Below, piece by piece: positions 9,080 through 19,484 of a stretch of 64,000 nucleotides of DNA. Position numbers and translations under genes: made by a program. The stretch is from CAWEHU01 sp963808965. Lineage in GTDB: Bacteria; Pseudomonadota; Alphaproteobacteria; Acetobacterales; Acetobacteraceae. How positions within the stretch are numbered: the stretch's first letter is position 1; every line of letters begins with the position of its first letter. The notes beneath the pieces are model-generated. The model did not search any database. It had not been told where the DNA came from and was given only the letters and a program-made list of their open reading frames with translations. The DNA lies in assembly GCA_963808965.1 (NCBI GenBank), contig CAWEHU010000006.1:1-64000 (forward strand), read 5' to 3'.

Positions 9080-9976
9080 ATGACTGACGACATCCTGACC
9101 CAACTTTCCGACGCACTCGCGAACCGGGTCGCCGCAGCCTCCCCGATGCTTGCAGCGATCGGCGGTTGTCGCGGGCGAACGCTCAGCGGCATTCTGTGGC
9201 GGGCGGACGCGGTGGTTACCTCCGAGCAGGCCCTCGCCGACCAGGAAAGCTATCCCGTGACGTTGCACGGCGGCGTCGAGAGCACGGCGCGTCTCGCTGG
9301 CCGCGACACGGGCACGAATGTCGCCGTGCTCCGGCTGGAAACGCCGGCGTCCGCACAACCCGGCCTCACACTGGCGGGCGAGCCGCGCACGGGCGCGCTG
9401 GTGCTGGCGATCGGCGCGCATCCGGATGCTGCGGCGCGACTCGCGTTGATCCGCTCCGTCGGATCTGCGTGGCACAGCATGGCGGGCGGGCTCATCGACA
9501 GAACGATCCGCCTGGACATGCGCGCGAGCCGGGCCGAAGAGGGCGGGCCGGTGCTCGATGCGACGGGCGGCTTGCTCGGCATGGCGACGGCTGGGCCGCG
9601 CGGGCGGGCTCTGGTGATCCCGCACCAGACGATCGCCCGCGTGCTCGACCCTCTGCTCGCGGAGGGACGCATCCCGCGCGGCTGGCTCGGTGTCGCGTTG
9701 CAGCCGGTCTCGATCCCGGATTCGCTGCGCGCCGCGGCCGGACAGGAGTCCGGGCTTATGGTGGTGAGCCTCGCGTCGGGCGGGCCGGCCGAGGGAGGCG
9801 GCATCCTGCCGGGCGACATTCTTCTCGCGATCGATGGCGAGCCGCTGCGCCGTCCCCGCGCGATCCGTCACGTGCTCGGCCCCGAGCGCGTCGGCAAGGA
9901 ATCGGAGATCAGGTTGCTACGTGCCGGTGCGGCGCAAACTTTGCGGCTGGTGGTCGCGGCGCGCCCGGCAAGATGA
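9080..9976 (+). CDS. HtrA-like trypsin-fold + PDZ protein, catalytic triad lost
   Basis: 298 residues with the layout of a small HtrA: trypsin-like fold (about 20-180) then a PDZ domain (about 200-290; GWLGVALQPV, GGGILPGDILLAIDGEPL). All three catalytic positions differ from the family: the His motif reads VVTSEQAL (His to Gln), the Asp motif TNVAVLRL (Asp to Asn), and the Ser motif RAEEGGPVLD (no Ser before GGP). It is therefore predicted to bind peptides but not cleave them. There is no signal peptide, unlike periplasmic HtrA. Its stop overlaps the next gene start (ATGA), so the two are translationally coupled. Confidence 0.8.
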   Translation: MTDDILTQLSDALANRVAAASPMLAAIGGCRGRTLSGILWRADAVVTSEQALADQESYPVTLHGGVESTARLAGRDTGTNVAVLRLETPASAQPGLTLAGEPRTGALVLAIGAHPDAAARLALIRSVGSAWHSMAGGLIDRTIRLDMRASRAEEGGPVLDATGGLLGMATAGPRGRALVIPHQTIARVLDPLLAEGRIPRGWLGVALQPVSIPDSLRAAAGQESGLMVVSLASGGPAEGGGILPGDILLAIDGEPLRRPRAIRHVLGPERVGKESEIRLLRAGAAQTLRLVVAARPAR

Positions 9977-10521
9977 TGCGTTCGACCGCTCCGCTCCGGA
10001 TTGCGCTTCGCGTGCGCGATCCGGAGTGGCGCGAGGCGCTCGCACGGATGCTGCGCGAAGCGGGGCATAGCGTCGCGGAGACGGCTGGAGCCGCGGATGT
10101 CGCGCTTGCCGATTTCGCCCCGGATGAAGGCGACCGGCTGCCCTGCGTCATCCTGTCCAACTCGCCGCTCCTCGCCCGCGACGCCGACCAGCAAGCCGTG
10201 CTGCCTTTATCGTCGGACCCACGCCAGATCGACGCCGCCTTGCGCGCGGTTGTTGCGGGCCTGTTTGTGCGCGCCTGCGACCCCGGCGCGCGCGCGGGCT
10301 TCGGCCAGGCGGAAGAACCGGGCGCGCTCCTCACGCCGCGCGAAATCGAGATCCTCGCCGCGATCGGTGACGGGCTCAGCAACAAGGAGGTCGCCCGTCG
10401 GCTCGGGATCTCGGCGCACACAGTGAAGTTTCACCTGGAAGCGGTATTCGCCAAACTCGACGCGACCACACGCGCGGAAGCGGTCGCAAAGGGGCTGCGG
10501 CGAGGGTTGATCGAGGCCTGA
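9973..10521 (+). CDS. LuxR/NarL-type HTH regulator with degenerate receiver
   Basis: 182 residues. The C-terminal 65 residues are a clear LuxR HTH (LTPREIEILAAIGDGLSNKE, LGISAHTVKFHLEAVFAKL). The N-terminal 110 residues resemble a receiver fold (IALRVRDPEWREALARMLRE), but the phosphoacceptor strand reads VALADFAP and the acidic pocket is missing, so phosphorylation is unlikely. It overlaps the dead-protease gene by 4 bp (ATGA). Tight coupling suggests that the protease-like protein is its partner or sensor. Confidence 0.82.
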   Translation: MMRSTAPLRIALRVRDPEWREALARMLREAGHSVAETAGAADVALADFAPDEGDRLPCVILSNSPLLARDADQQAVLPLSSDPRQIDAALRAVVAGLFVRACDPGARAGFGQAEEPGALLTPREIEILAAIGDGLSNKEVARRLGISAHTVKFHLEAVFAKLDATTRAEAVAKGLRRGLIEA

Positions 10522-10529
10522 CGCACAAC

Positions 10530-10925
10530 GGCTGCATTGTGCTCGCGTGCAAAATTCACGGCCGCAACGACGTCTGCGGTCTTCCGGGCCGCGACGGCAT
10601 AGGCGCTTGGAGTTGAGGTCCACGCATCTGCCCAGCCGCAAGTCTGCGTCAGACCGGGACTCGGATTGATGGAGTACGGGTTCTTCAGTTCCTTGAAGAC
10701 GTCGGCGCAAGCAGTCGTATCGCTCCCGCTCATACACACAGCGGGCGGCCACTGCACCTTCGTCAACTGTCCGCCCACCGCCCGGCTCAGTGTCGCCCAC
10801 GCCGCGGCGGAGGGCCAAGCCGCATCTCCGGGGCGTACCCGTCGCATCCGCACGCTTCCCTGAGCCTGGCTAGCGGACACGAGCGCCAAAGCCCCCGCAC
10901 TCTGCAATATATCGCGTCGCTTCAT
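10530..10925 (-). pseudogene. Truncated FAD-linked (BBE-type) oxidoreductase remnant
   Basis: The reading frame from ATG 10925 begins with a Tat-like signal (MKRRDILQSAGALALVSASQ) and continues with motifs of secreted FAD oxidases: WATLSRAVGGQL, a Cys-containing segment, NPYSINPSPGLTQTCGWADA and VVAAVNFAREHN. Homology stops where the covalent-FAD motif (GGGHSY) should follow, exactly at the end of the convergent luxR-type gene. Only about 130 of the usual 500-600 residues remain, so the 3' part has been deleted. Confidence 0.7.
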
Positions 10926-11014
10926 CGCAAGCGTTCCGTTTCGCCGAGGATTCGCGAGGGACTCTACAGGGGCGCTCACGCGAGATCGAGGCCGCAAACC
11001 GGACTGGATGGAGT

Positions 11015-12006
11015 CTATCGAAGCGATGTTCGCAGCCTTAGCTCCGGCGCGCCGTCCAGAATCTTCTCCGCGCGGAAATCGGCCTCCTCCGGGGAGAGTT
11101 CCGCGTCAAGCGCGAGCAAGGCGAGCGCGATGGTCGCGCAGCATACGCTCGGGGCGGGTGCTTCGCCGCGCCACACCGCCGCCAAGTCTTGCGAGCCGGC
11201 CGCGACCGGTTGCGCGATAGCGGGCAATGCGAGTTCGGACCGGCCCCGCCCGGCGAGCCACCGATGCGCGACAGCGGGCTTCGTCCCGCTCCGCTCCGCT
11301 TCTCCGCCGCCGCCCTTCACCACGAGCAGCCCCGGCCGGCCGAGCCGCTCGCTGGCGCCGAGATGCACGTCGATATAGGCCGGATGGAACACGCCCGCGA
11401 CGCTGGCCGGGGCGGAACCCGGATCGAGCAGACGCGCGACCGTGTTCACCGGCGAGCGCAATCCGAACAGGCGACGGAGCCCGAGCAGCTTCTCGATGCC
11501 GGGCGCGAACGCGCCAAGCGGGCAGATAGGCGAAGTTCGTCGCGGCAAGCGATCGCTCCGCATCGTGTATATTCGCGCACGGCACGAGTTCCAGCGCGGC
11601 CAATCCTTCGCCGACGCTCATGCCGGATGAATGGGCGTTGGTCCCGTGCATCAGCACGCGCACTCCGGCGCGCGCTAGCGCCAGAGCCGAAAGCAGGAAC
11701 CACGGCGCACCGCGCGTGCGGCCGGCGCCGTACCGAGGGCCAGTCAAGATCGATGGGAAGCCCGCCGCCCAGCCCCGCATGCTCGCGGGCGGCTTCCACC
11801 AGCCCGGCGATCTCGTCCGGGTCCTCCCCGCGATACCGCAGCAGCATGAGAAACGCGCCGACCTGATGCGGATCGGCCTCGCCAGCGAGCACCATGGCGA
11901 ACGCCTCCCGCGCCTCCTCGCGTGTCAAGGCGCGGCTGCGGCCTGGCCCGCGGCCTAGCGTGGCAACGAACGATGCGAAACGGTCCGGTCCGCTCTCGGT
12001 CGTCAT
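11015..12006 (-). CDS. Anthranilate phosphoribosyltransferase-like glycosyltransferase (TrpD2/YbiB type), frameshifted
   Basis: About 329 residues after repair. The helical N-domain has LTREEAREAFAMVLAGEADP and QVGAFLMLLRYRGEDPDE; the centre has APWFLLSALALARAGVRVLMHGTNAHSSG. These are TrpD-fold motifs of the YbiB/TrpD2 branch, which lacks true TrpD activity and in E. coli binds nucleic acid. Two single-base insertions (about 11740 and 11520) break the frame. It overlaps cobA by 4 bp (ATGA) as the last gene of the nitrate operon, an association known in Alphaproteobacteria though its role there is unclear. Confidence 0.75.
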
Positions 12007-12806
12007 GCCGCAGCGCGCACCTCCGCTGGTACAGCCAGCGCCGCCACCGCGCCAATGAGAACGAGCGTCGGCCCGGTAAACCCCTCAGCGGCGAGTCGCG
12101 CCGGAAGCTCTCCGAGCGTGCCCGAGAGATGGCGCTGGTCCGGGCGGCTCGCGTTCTCCACCGCGATCGCAGGTGTCGCGGGCGACATCCCCGCCGCCAG
12201 CAGCCGCGCGGCGACCGTGGGCAGCGTGCGGCTCGCCATATAGGCCGCGATCGTGCCGCGCCCGCGGGCGAGCAGCGACCAATCGAGGTCGGGAACCTCA
12301 CCGTCGCTGCCATGCCCCGTGATGAGATGCAGCGAACGGGCAACGTCGCGATGCGTGAGCGGGATCGCGAGTTGCGCGGCGGCCGCGCAGGCAGCCGTGA
12401 CGCCGGGGACGATTTCCACCGGCAGACCGGCGGTGCGCAGGCTTTCGATCTCCTCCCCGCCACGGCCGAACACCAGCGGATCGCCGCCCTTGAGCCGCAC
12501 GACATGCGCCCCCGCGCGCGCGTGCTTCAGGATCAGCTGATTGATCGCCGCTTGGCTCATGGCGTGACGCCCGCAGCGCTTGCCCACATCGATGCGCCGG
12601 GCCGTCTTGGGTGCGAGATCGAGGATCGCCGGTTCCACGAGGGCATCATACAGCACCACGTCGGCGCTCCCGAGCGCCCGCACGGCGCGCAACGTCAGCA
12701 GTTCCGGATCGCCCGGCCCCGCGCCGACCAACGTGGCCCGCCCGCCTTGGCTCGGTGCGCAGGCGCGCGGGGGCTCGCCCGGATCAGTAGGCTGGCGCGC
12801 GGACAT
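12003..12806 (-). CDS. cobA: Uroporphyrinogen-III C-methyltransferase
   Basis: SAM-dependent methylation of uroporphyrinogen III to precorrin-2, the first step of siroheme, which is the cofactor of the NirB product upstream. 267 residues. Motifs: LVGAGPGDPELLTLRAV at about 27, VVLYDALV, VGKR, VRLKGGDPLVFGRGGEE, EIVPGVTAACAAAA and LTHRD. It lacks the CysG dehydrogenase/ferrochelatase domain. GAGGAGA precedes the ATG at 12806, which overlaps the 3' end of nasA by 23 bp. Position in the nitrate operon fits supply of siroheme. Confidence 0.93.
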   Translation of the reverse strand: MSARQPTDPGEPPRACAPSQGGRATLVGAGPGDPELLTLRAVRALGSADVVLYDALVEPAILDLAPKTARRIDVGKRCGRHAMSQAAINQLILKHARAGAHVVRLKGGDPLVFGRGGEEIESLRTAGLPVEIVPGVTAACAAAAQLAIPLTHRDVARSLHLITGHGSDGEVPDLDWSLLARGRGTIAAYMASRTLPTVAARLLAAGMSPATPAIAVENASRPDQRHLSGTLGELPARLAAEGFTGPTLVLIGAVAALAVPAEVRAAA

Positions 12807-15449
12807 CGCGAAGGATCTCCTCGAGTTCGGGAATGCAGGAGCCGCAATTGGTCCCGGCACGAAGCGCGGTGCCGATCTCGGCGGTGGTGCGAAGCCGGTG
12901 CGTGACGATGGCGTGGCGGACCGCATCCCGGCCGACGCCGAAGCAGGCGCAGACCCGCGGCCCTTCCTCAGCCGTGCCGGCCGGTGGCAGCCCGGAGAGC
13001 AGCCGATAGCGCAAGGCGTCCGGGACCGGAGCGCCGAGCAAGGGTGCGACCGCATCCTGTTTGGGCAGCGCGGCCCGGTCCCGCGCGAGAAAGAGGCAGG
13101 CCTCCAGCTTCCCATCGGTGAGCGCCGCCGCACGCAGCACGCCGCGCTTCGGATCGGCGACCTCCAGCCATTCCGTGTCCGCCGGAGCGGCGATGAGGTC
13201 CGCGACCAAACGATCGAGTTCCTCGCCGTCCGGCATCGGGCGGAGCCCGGCCAGCCGATAAAGCTGCCCGGCGGAGACCGGAATGCGCGTCCAGTGGAGT
13301 CCCCCTCTCCCCTGGCGGGAGGGGGAGAGCTTTGCGCCGAAACAGGAGCCCGTGAAAATGAACCGGCACCGGCGCGAGGCGAGCGGGGGTCGCCTTCAGT
13401 TCGGGCTGACCGGAATGCGGGTCGCGCGCCGCCGTGACGAGTTTTCCGACCGGACCGTCTGATACGAACTCATCGCGTCCAGTGCATCGGCGCGAACAGC
13501 TCGCCGTGCCGCTGCGCATGGCGCAGATCGACCCGTAGCATCACGCTGCCATCCGCCGTTTCGATGCGGGCAAGGTCGTCGTGACGCAGGCCCGCGCGGG
13601 TGGCGTCCGAAGGATTGATAGCTAGCAGCGGCTCCGGTGTGTGCGCGATCAGCGAGGGAACCCGGCCCGTGCGCGTCATCGTGTGCCACTGATCCCGCGT
13701 GCGGCCGGTGTTCAGCAGGAACGGCATCCCGCGAAGGCTCGGCCGCCCCCGGTACGGTGTGGCCACGAGTCGGGCGCGCCCATCCATCGTCGGGAAGCCG
13801 CCTGTCGCGAACAGCCGCCCCGCCGATCCAGCCGCGCCCGCCGGCAGCGGCCAGCGCACCGGATGTAGTGCGTCGTACCCGGCCTCGTCCAAACCAGCGA
13901 GCCCGGAGATGTCGAAGACGCGCCGCCCGTCATTCTCGAACCCGGAGAGTGCGGCGTGCTCGCGAAAGATCGCGGCCGGGCCGCTCCAAGCGAAATCCTC
14001 GGCCCAGCCCATCCGGCGAGCAACCTCGGCGAACATCCACCAATCCGGCCTCGCTTGCCCAGGCGCGCGCCGGAACGGGCGCTGGCGCGAGATGCGCCGC
14101 TCGGAGTTGGTCACGGTGCCGCTCTTCTCGCCCCAGCCGCTCGCGGGGAGCAGAACGTGCGCGTAGCGAAGTCGTATCGGTCGGCCAGCAATCGGAAACG
14201 ACGACGAAGGGGCATTTCGCGAGAGCTTCACGCACGCGATCAGCGCGGGGCATCGAGGCCGCGGGGTTGGTCGCGACAATCCAGAGCGCGCGGACGCGCC
14301 CTTCCAGCACCGCGTCGAACAGCTCGACGGCTTTCAGGCCGGGCTTCGTCGCGAGATTGGGCGCGCGCCAGAACCGGCGCAGCGCGTCCAGATCCTCCGC
14401 CCGGTCGAAACGCATGTGCGCGGCAAGCTGGTTGGCGAGCCCGCCGACCTCGCGCCCGCCCATCGCGTTCGGCTGGCCGGTGACGGAGAACGGCCCCATG
14501 CCGGGACGGCCGATCCGGCCCGTCGCGAGATGGCAGTTGATGATCGCATTGACCTTGTCGGTCCCGGCCGAGGACTGGTTCACGCCTTGCGAATAGACGG
14601 TGAGCACGCGCTCGGTGCGCGCGAACCACTCGTAGAATGTCTCCAGCGCCTCCGGATCAACGCCGCACTCGGCCGCGACCGCCTCGAAATCGGACGGCCT
14701 CCTCGCGCGCGACCGCGAGCGCATCTTCGAGCCCCGCTGCGTGGTGCGTAAGCCATGCCTGATCGAGCGCGTCCGAATCGGCGAGATGCGCGAGCAAGCC
14801 GTTGAACAACATGACGTCGGAGCCGGGTGCCAACGGCAGATGCAGATCCGCCGCCTCGGCCGTCGCGGTGCGGCGCGGGTCCAGCACCACGATCCGCGTC
14901 CCGCGTGCGGCGCGCGCCGCGAGCAAGCGTTGGTGCAGCACGGGATGGCACCAGGCGGCGTTGCTGCCGACGAGCACGACGAGATCGGCTTCCTCCCAAT
15001 CCTCGTACACGCCCGGCACCACATCCTCGCCGAAGGCGCGGACATGGCCCGCGACCGAGGACGCCATGCAGAGCCGGGAGTTGGTGTCGATATTGGCCGA
15101 GCCGATGAAGCCCTTCATCAGCTTATTGGCGACGTAGTAATCCTCGGTCAGACATTGGCCGGAGACGTAGAACGCGACGCTGTCCGGCCCGTGCGCCGCG
15201 ATCGTCTCGGCGAAACGCCGCGCGACCGTCTGGAGCGCTTCGTCCCAACTCGCCGCGCGCCCATCGAGCATGCGGCGTGGTCAGCCGCTCCTTATCCTCA
15301 AGGGTCTCTGCCAAAGCCGCGCCTTTGGAGCAGAGCCGTCCGCTATTGGACGGATGAGCGGCGTCACCGGCGACAGTGCCATCGGGGCGCGCGACCACAC
15401 CGCAGCCGACGCCGCAATACGGACAGGTCGTATGCGTCATCGCGCGCAT
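12784..15449 (-). CDS. nasA: Assimilatory nitrate reductase, large catalytic subunit, with five frameshifts
   Basis: Reduces nitrate to nitrite in the cytoplasm with a bis-MGD molybdenum cofactor. The N-terminus has the [4Fe-4S] motif CPYCGVGCGV plus a distal Cys (GRLCSKGAAL). The middle has YVSGQCLTEDYYVANKLMKG, SANIDTNSRLCMASSV (likely Mo-Cys ligand), GVNQSSAGTDKVNAIINCHL and LPASGWGEKSGTVTNSERR. The C-terminus carries a BFD-like [2Fe-2S] domain (VCACFGVG, GTNCGSCIPEL). One extra base at each of about 15272, 14695, 14166, 13479 and 13290 breaks the frame; removing five bases gives an uninterrupted 886-residue protein, the normal length. ATGA overlap with nirD. A GC-rich palindrome lies within the coding region at 13305. 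Confidence 0.9.
13305..13329. repeat. GC-rich palindromic repeat, copy 1 (inside nasA)
   Basis: CTCTCCCC / GGGGAGAG arms around a GGCGGGA-containing centre. This is the type of short C-run/G-run palindrome found dispersed, mostly between genes, in many Alphaproteobacteria. Here it lies within nasA where homologues have a variable loop (after HGLLFRRKA), adds a PLPPGERG-like peptide, and coincides with one of the frameshifts. A related element is at 28782. Confidence 0.6.
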
Positions 15450-15782
15450 CAGCCCGACACCGACAACAGGATACGCCGCCCGTCGAGCCGTACCGGGATC
15501 GTGCGCGTGCAGCCCTCGTCCGGCGCCTGCGCCCGCCCGTCCGCCAGCCCGATCACCCAGCTGTGCAGCGGGCAGGTGACGGAGTGACCATGCACGATAC
15601 CCTGCGACAGCTTGCCCGCCTTGTGTGGGCAGCGATCATCCAGCGCGAACACGCGCGTCGTCCGCGGTGCGGAACACCGCGACATCCCCGTGCGGCGTCG
15701 CGACCGTCCTCGCGCCGAGGCGCGGGATGTCGTCGAGCAGCCCGATCTCGCGCCAGGCCGCTTGCGTGAATCCCCCGTCCAT
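15449..15782 (-). CDS. nirD: Nitrite reductase (NADH) small subunit, Rieske type, frameshifted
   Basis: Small subunit of assimilatory nitrite reductase. About 110 residues after removal of one base at about 15656 (FRTADD then out of frame RVFALDDRCPHKAG). The Rieske motifs CPHKAGKLSQG and CPLHSWVI are both present. ATG 15782 lies 6 bp after the nirB stop, with GGAG upstream. Its stop overlaps the nasA start (ATGA). Together with NirB it reduces nitrite to ammonium. Confidence 0.88.
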
Positions 15783-15787
15783 GTTGG

Positions 15788-18237
15788 CTACTCCACTTCC
15801 GCCAGCGCACGGAACTCGTGCGCCTCGGCGCCGGCGGCGCGCTCCGCCCACGGATCGGTCTGCGTGAAGCGCTGACTTTCGAGGAATCGCGCGTGCAGCG
15901 CGGCCCGGTTCGCGGCGTCGCCTACCACGCGCTCGCGCACATAGCCGATGCCGACGCGCTCGACCCAATGCGCGGTGCGCTCAAGATACCACGCCTCCTC
16001 GCGATAGAGCTGCAGGAAGGCGCCGCAATATTCCAGCACCTCGTCCGAGGTCGTCACTTTGCACAGCAGATCGGTGACGCGCACCTTGATGCCGCCATTG
16101 CCGGCGACGTGCAGCTCCCACCCGCTATCCACAGCGACGACGCCGAAATCCTTGATCGTCGCTTCGGCGCAGTTGCGCGGACAGCCAGACACCGCGAGTT
16201 TGACCTTGTGCGGCGTCCAGGTACCCCAAGTCATCCGTTCGAGCGCGATGCCCATGCCGGTCGAATCCTGTGTGCCGAACCGGCACCATTCGGAACCGAC
16301 GCAGGTTTTCACCGTGCGCAGCGCCTTGCCGTAGGCATGACCCGAGACCATGCCCGCCGCGTTCAGGTCGCGCCACACTTCGGGAAGCTGCTCCTTGCGC
16401 ACGCCGAGCAGGTCGATGCGCTGGCCGCCGGTCACCTTCACCGTGGGGATCTCGTATTTCTCCACCACGTCGGCGATGGCGCGCAGTTCGCGGGCGCTGG
16501 TCACGCCGCCCCACATGCGCGGCACGACCGAATAGGTGCCGTCCTTCTGAATGTTGGCGTGCGCGCGCTCGTTGATGAAGCGGGACTGCGAGTCGTCGCG
16601 ATACTCGGCCGGCCAGGCGCACAGCAGATAAAAATTCAGCGCCGGACGGCAGCTCGCACAGCCGTCCGGGGTGGTCCAGCCGAGCGCTTGCCGAACCGCC
16701 GGGATCGACTTCAGATCTTGATCGCCGAATCGCCGCGCGGACCGCGTCGTGCCCAAGCCGCGTGCATTTGCACATCGCCTTGACCTTCGGCGCGGCGTCG
16801 TATTCCGCACCGGCGGCCTTGGCCAGCAACGCTTCGACCTGGCAACTGCAACTGCCGCAGGAGGCGGAGGCTTTCGTCCGCGCGCGCACCTCATCAAGCG
16901 TGGTCGAGCTTGTGCTCGGCGATGGCGGCAAGGATGCGGCCCTTGCTGACTCCATTGCAGCCGCAAATTTCGGCGCTGTCCGGCAGCGCATCCACCCCGG
17001 ATTCCGTGGCAACGCCCGCGACCGCCGGGCCGAAGACGAGCGCATCGCGCATCGCCGCGATATCCGTCTCCTGCCGGATGAGGTCGAAATACCAAGGCGC
17101 GTCGCGTGCCTCGCCGTAGAGCACCGCACCGATCAGCTTCTCCCCGCGGAGCACGAGCCGCTTGTGGACGCCGCGAGCGGCGTCGCGGAACACGATCTCC
17201 TCCGTCGTCTCGTCGCCCAGGAAGTCGCCCGCCGAGAACATGTCGATGCCGGTCACCTTCAGCCGCGTGCCGGTGATGGCCGGGACGTAGTCGGTGTCCG
17301 CCGCGTCCGTGATGCGGTCGGCGCAGACCTTCGCCATGTCCCACAACGGCGCGACTAGTCCGAATACCTGCCCGCGATGCTCGACGCACTCGCCGACCGC
17401 GTAGATACGCTCGTCGCTGGTGCGCATCGCGTCATCGACTTTGATCCCGCGTCCGCAATCGAGGCCTGCATCGCGCGCCAGTGCCGTGTTCGGTCGGATG
17501 CCAACCGCCATCACGACGAGGTCGGCGGGAAGCTCGCGCCCGTCCTTCAGGGCGACCGCACGCACCCGGTTCTCGCCCAGAATGGCGGCCGTGTTCGCTT
17601 CCGTGAGCACCTGAATGCCGCGTGCTTCAAGATCCGCCGCGAGCAAGCGCGGCGGAGACCGGATCGAGCTGGCGCTCCATCAGCGTCGGCATGAGGTGCA
17701 GGACGGTTACGTCCATGCCGTTCCGGCGCAGGCCGTGGGCAGCTTCGAGACCGAGCAGGCCGCCGCCGATCACCACCGCGTTGGCTGCCCGTCCGGCAAG
17801 CCTCCATCATGCGGCCGACATCACCGATGTCGCGGAAGCCGATCACGCCTTCGCAGGCTTGCGCCGGGAAGCGGCAACACGACGGGATTGGAGCCGGTGG
17901 CGAGCAGCAGCACGTCGTAACGCCGCTCCGTTCCGTTCGCGCCGCGCACGGTGCGGCACGCGCGGTCGATCTCCACCGCCGCCTCGCCGGCGATCAGCTC
18001 GATCTGCCGTTCCTCGTACCAGTCGCGGTCGTGAGTGACGATCTCCTCGAAGCGCTTCTCGCCCGCCAGCACCGGCGAGAGCATGATGCGGTTGTAGTTG
18101 CCGTGCGGCTCGGCGCCGAACACGGTGATGTCGAAGTCGTGCGGCGCGCGGGCGAGGATCTCCTCCAAGGTCCGCACACCGGCCATGCCGTTGCCGACCA
18201 GAACCAGGCGGCGCCGACGGGGAGCGAGCATGTTCAT
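15788..18237 (-). CDS. nirB: Nitrite reductase (NADH) large subunit, with five frameshifts
   Basis: Siroheme/[4Fe-4S] nitrite reductase: nitrite to ammonium with NADH. Order: FAD/NAD domains (RLVLVGNGMAGVRTLEEIL at 10-28; VVIGGGLLGLEAAHGL at about 145), BFD-like [2Fe-2S] domains (ICGCNGVSKG; CGSCSCQ), ferredoxin-like half-domain, and siroheme domain with TCVGSEWCRFG and SGCPRNCAE. Insertions at about 17868, 17796, 17646, 16905 and 16728 break the frame; removing five bases gives 814 residues, exactly family length. GAGGAG lies 8 bp before ATG 18237. It follows narK by 11 bp. Confidence 0.93.
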
Positions 18238-18248
18238 GTTCGTGCTCC

Positions 18249-19458
18249 TCAGACCCGCGCCGCGCCATAGAGCTCGGCCCAGGTCGTGCGCCAGCGGCGG
18301 CGGACGCCGCTGATGCACGACCAAGGCCAATGCGGCGAGCAGAGCGAACAGCAGGAAGCCTGCGCCGTAGCCGCCGGTGAGCTGCTTCGAGTAGCCGAGG
18401 CTGGAGGCGAGATAGAACCCGCCTAGGCCGCCGGTCATGCCGACGAGACCGGTCATCAACCCGATCTCGTTGCGGAAACGCTGCGGCACGAGCTGGAACA
18501 CCGCGCCATTGCCCATGCCGAGCGCGAGCATCCCGACCAGGAACACCGGCACCGCGAGCCAGATCGAGGACAGGCCGGAAGCAATCGTCGCAAACGCGCA
18601 GGCGGCGACCGCATAAAGCGCGGTCAGCGCGCGCACGCCGCCAACCCGGTCCGCGACCGCGCCGCCCATCGGCCGCACCAGGGAGCCGACGAACACGATG
18701 CCGGCGGTGCAGTACCCGGCGGTGACGGGCGGCAGTCCGTACTGGTCGTTGAAGTAGATCGTCAGCGACGAGGCGAGCCCGACGAAGCCGCCGAATGTCA
18801 CGCTGTAGAAGAACATGAACCACCAGGCGTCGCGAACGCGGAGCAGGCGCAGATAGTCGGCCAGCGGCTTCGGCGGCGGAGCGTTCGGACTGTCCTTCGC
18901 GAGCGCGATGAAAACCGCGAGCGCGACCGCAAGCGGGATCGCGGCCAGACCGATCACGTTCTGCCAGCCGAAGGCGAGAGCCAGCCCAGGTGCGAACAGC
19001 GCCGCCAGCACCGTGCCGGAATTGCCCGCGCCCGCGATCCCGAGCGCCTTGCCTTGGTGCTCGGGCGGATACCAAGAGGAGGCGAGCGGGAGGGCTACGG
19101 CGAAAGAGGCTCCGGCGAGGCCAAGCACCACGCCCACAAGCAGCGTGCCCCCAAAGCTCCCGATCCCGAGCACCCAGGCGGTCAAGAGCCCGGCGATCAC
19201 CAGCATTTGCGCGGCGATCCCGACGCGCCTGGCGCGGAACCGGTCCACCAACACGCCGAGCACCACCCGTAAGATCGCACCCGCCAGGACCGGGGTCGCC
19301 ACCATCAGGCCCTTGTGCGCCGGGTCGAGGTGCAGCTCCGCCGCGATCGCGACCCCGAGCGGGCCGAGCAACACCCAAACCATGAAACTCAGGTCGAAGT
19401 AGAGGAAGGAAGCAAAGAGGGTCGGCAGGTGCCCTGCCTGGAGGAAGCCCTTGCTCAT
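18249..19458 (-). CDS. narK: Nitrate/nitrite MFS transporter (NNP family), C-terminal frameshift
   Basis: Inner-membrane nitrate importer, about 402 residues, 12 hydrophobic segments. Contains the NNP nitrate signature GMGNGAVFQLVPQRF and GIAGAGNSGTVLAALFAPGL. One inserted base at about 18302 makes the frame run on into nirB without a stop; removing it gives the natural end RTTWAELYGAARV at 18249. ATG 19458 is chosen over upstream ATGs at 19470 and 19479 because GGAG sits 6 bp before it and the protein then begins MSKGFLQAGHLPTL as in homologues. First gene of the sigma-54 nitrate operon. narK/nasA-type naming varies between species. Confidence 0.9.
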
Positions 19459-19484
19459 CGTCTGCTCCATCCCGGACATCTCTG

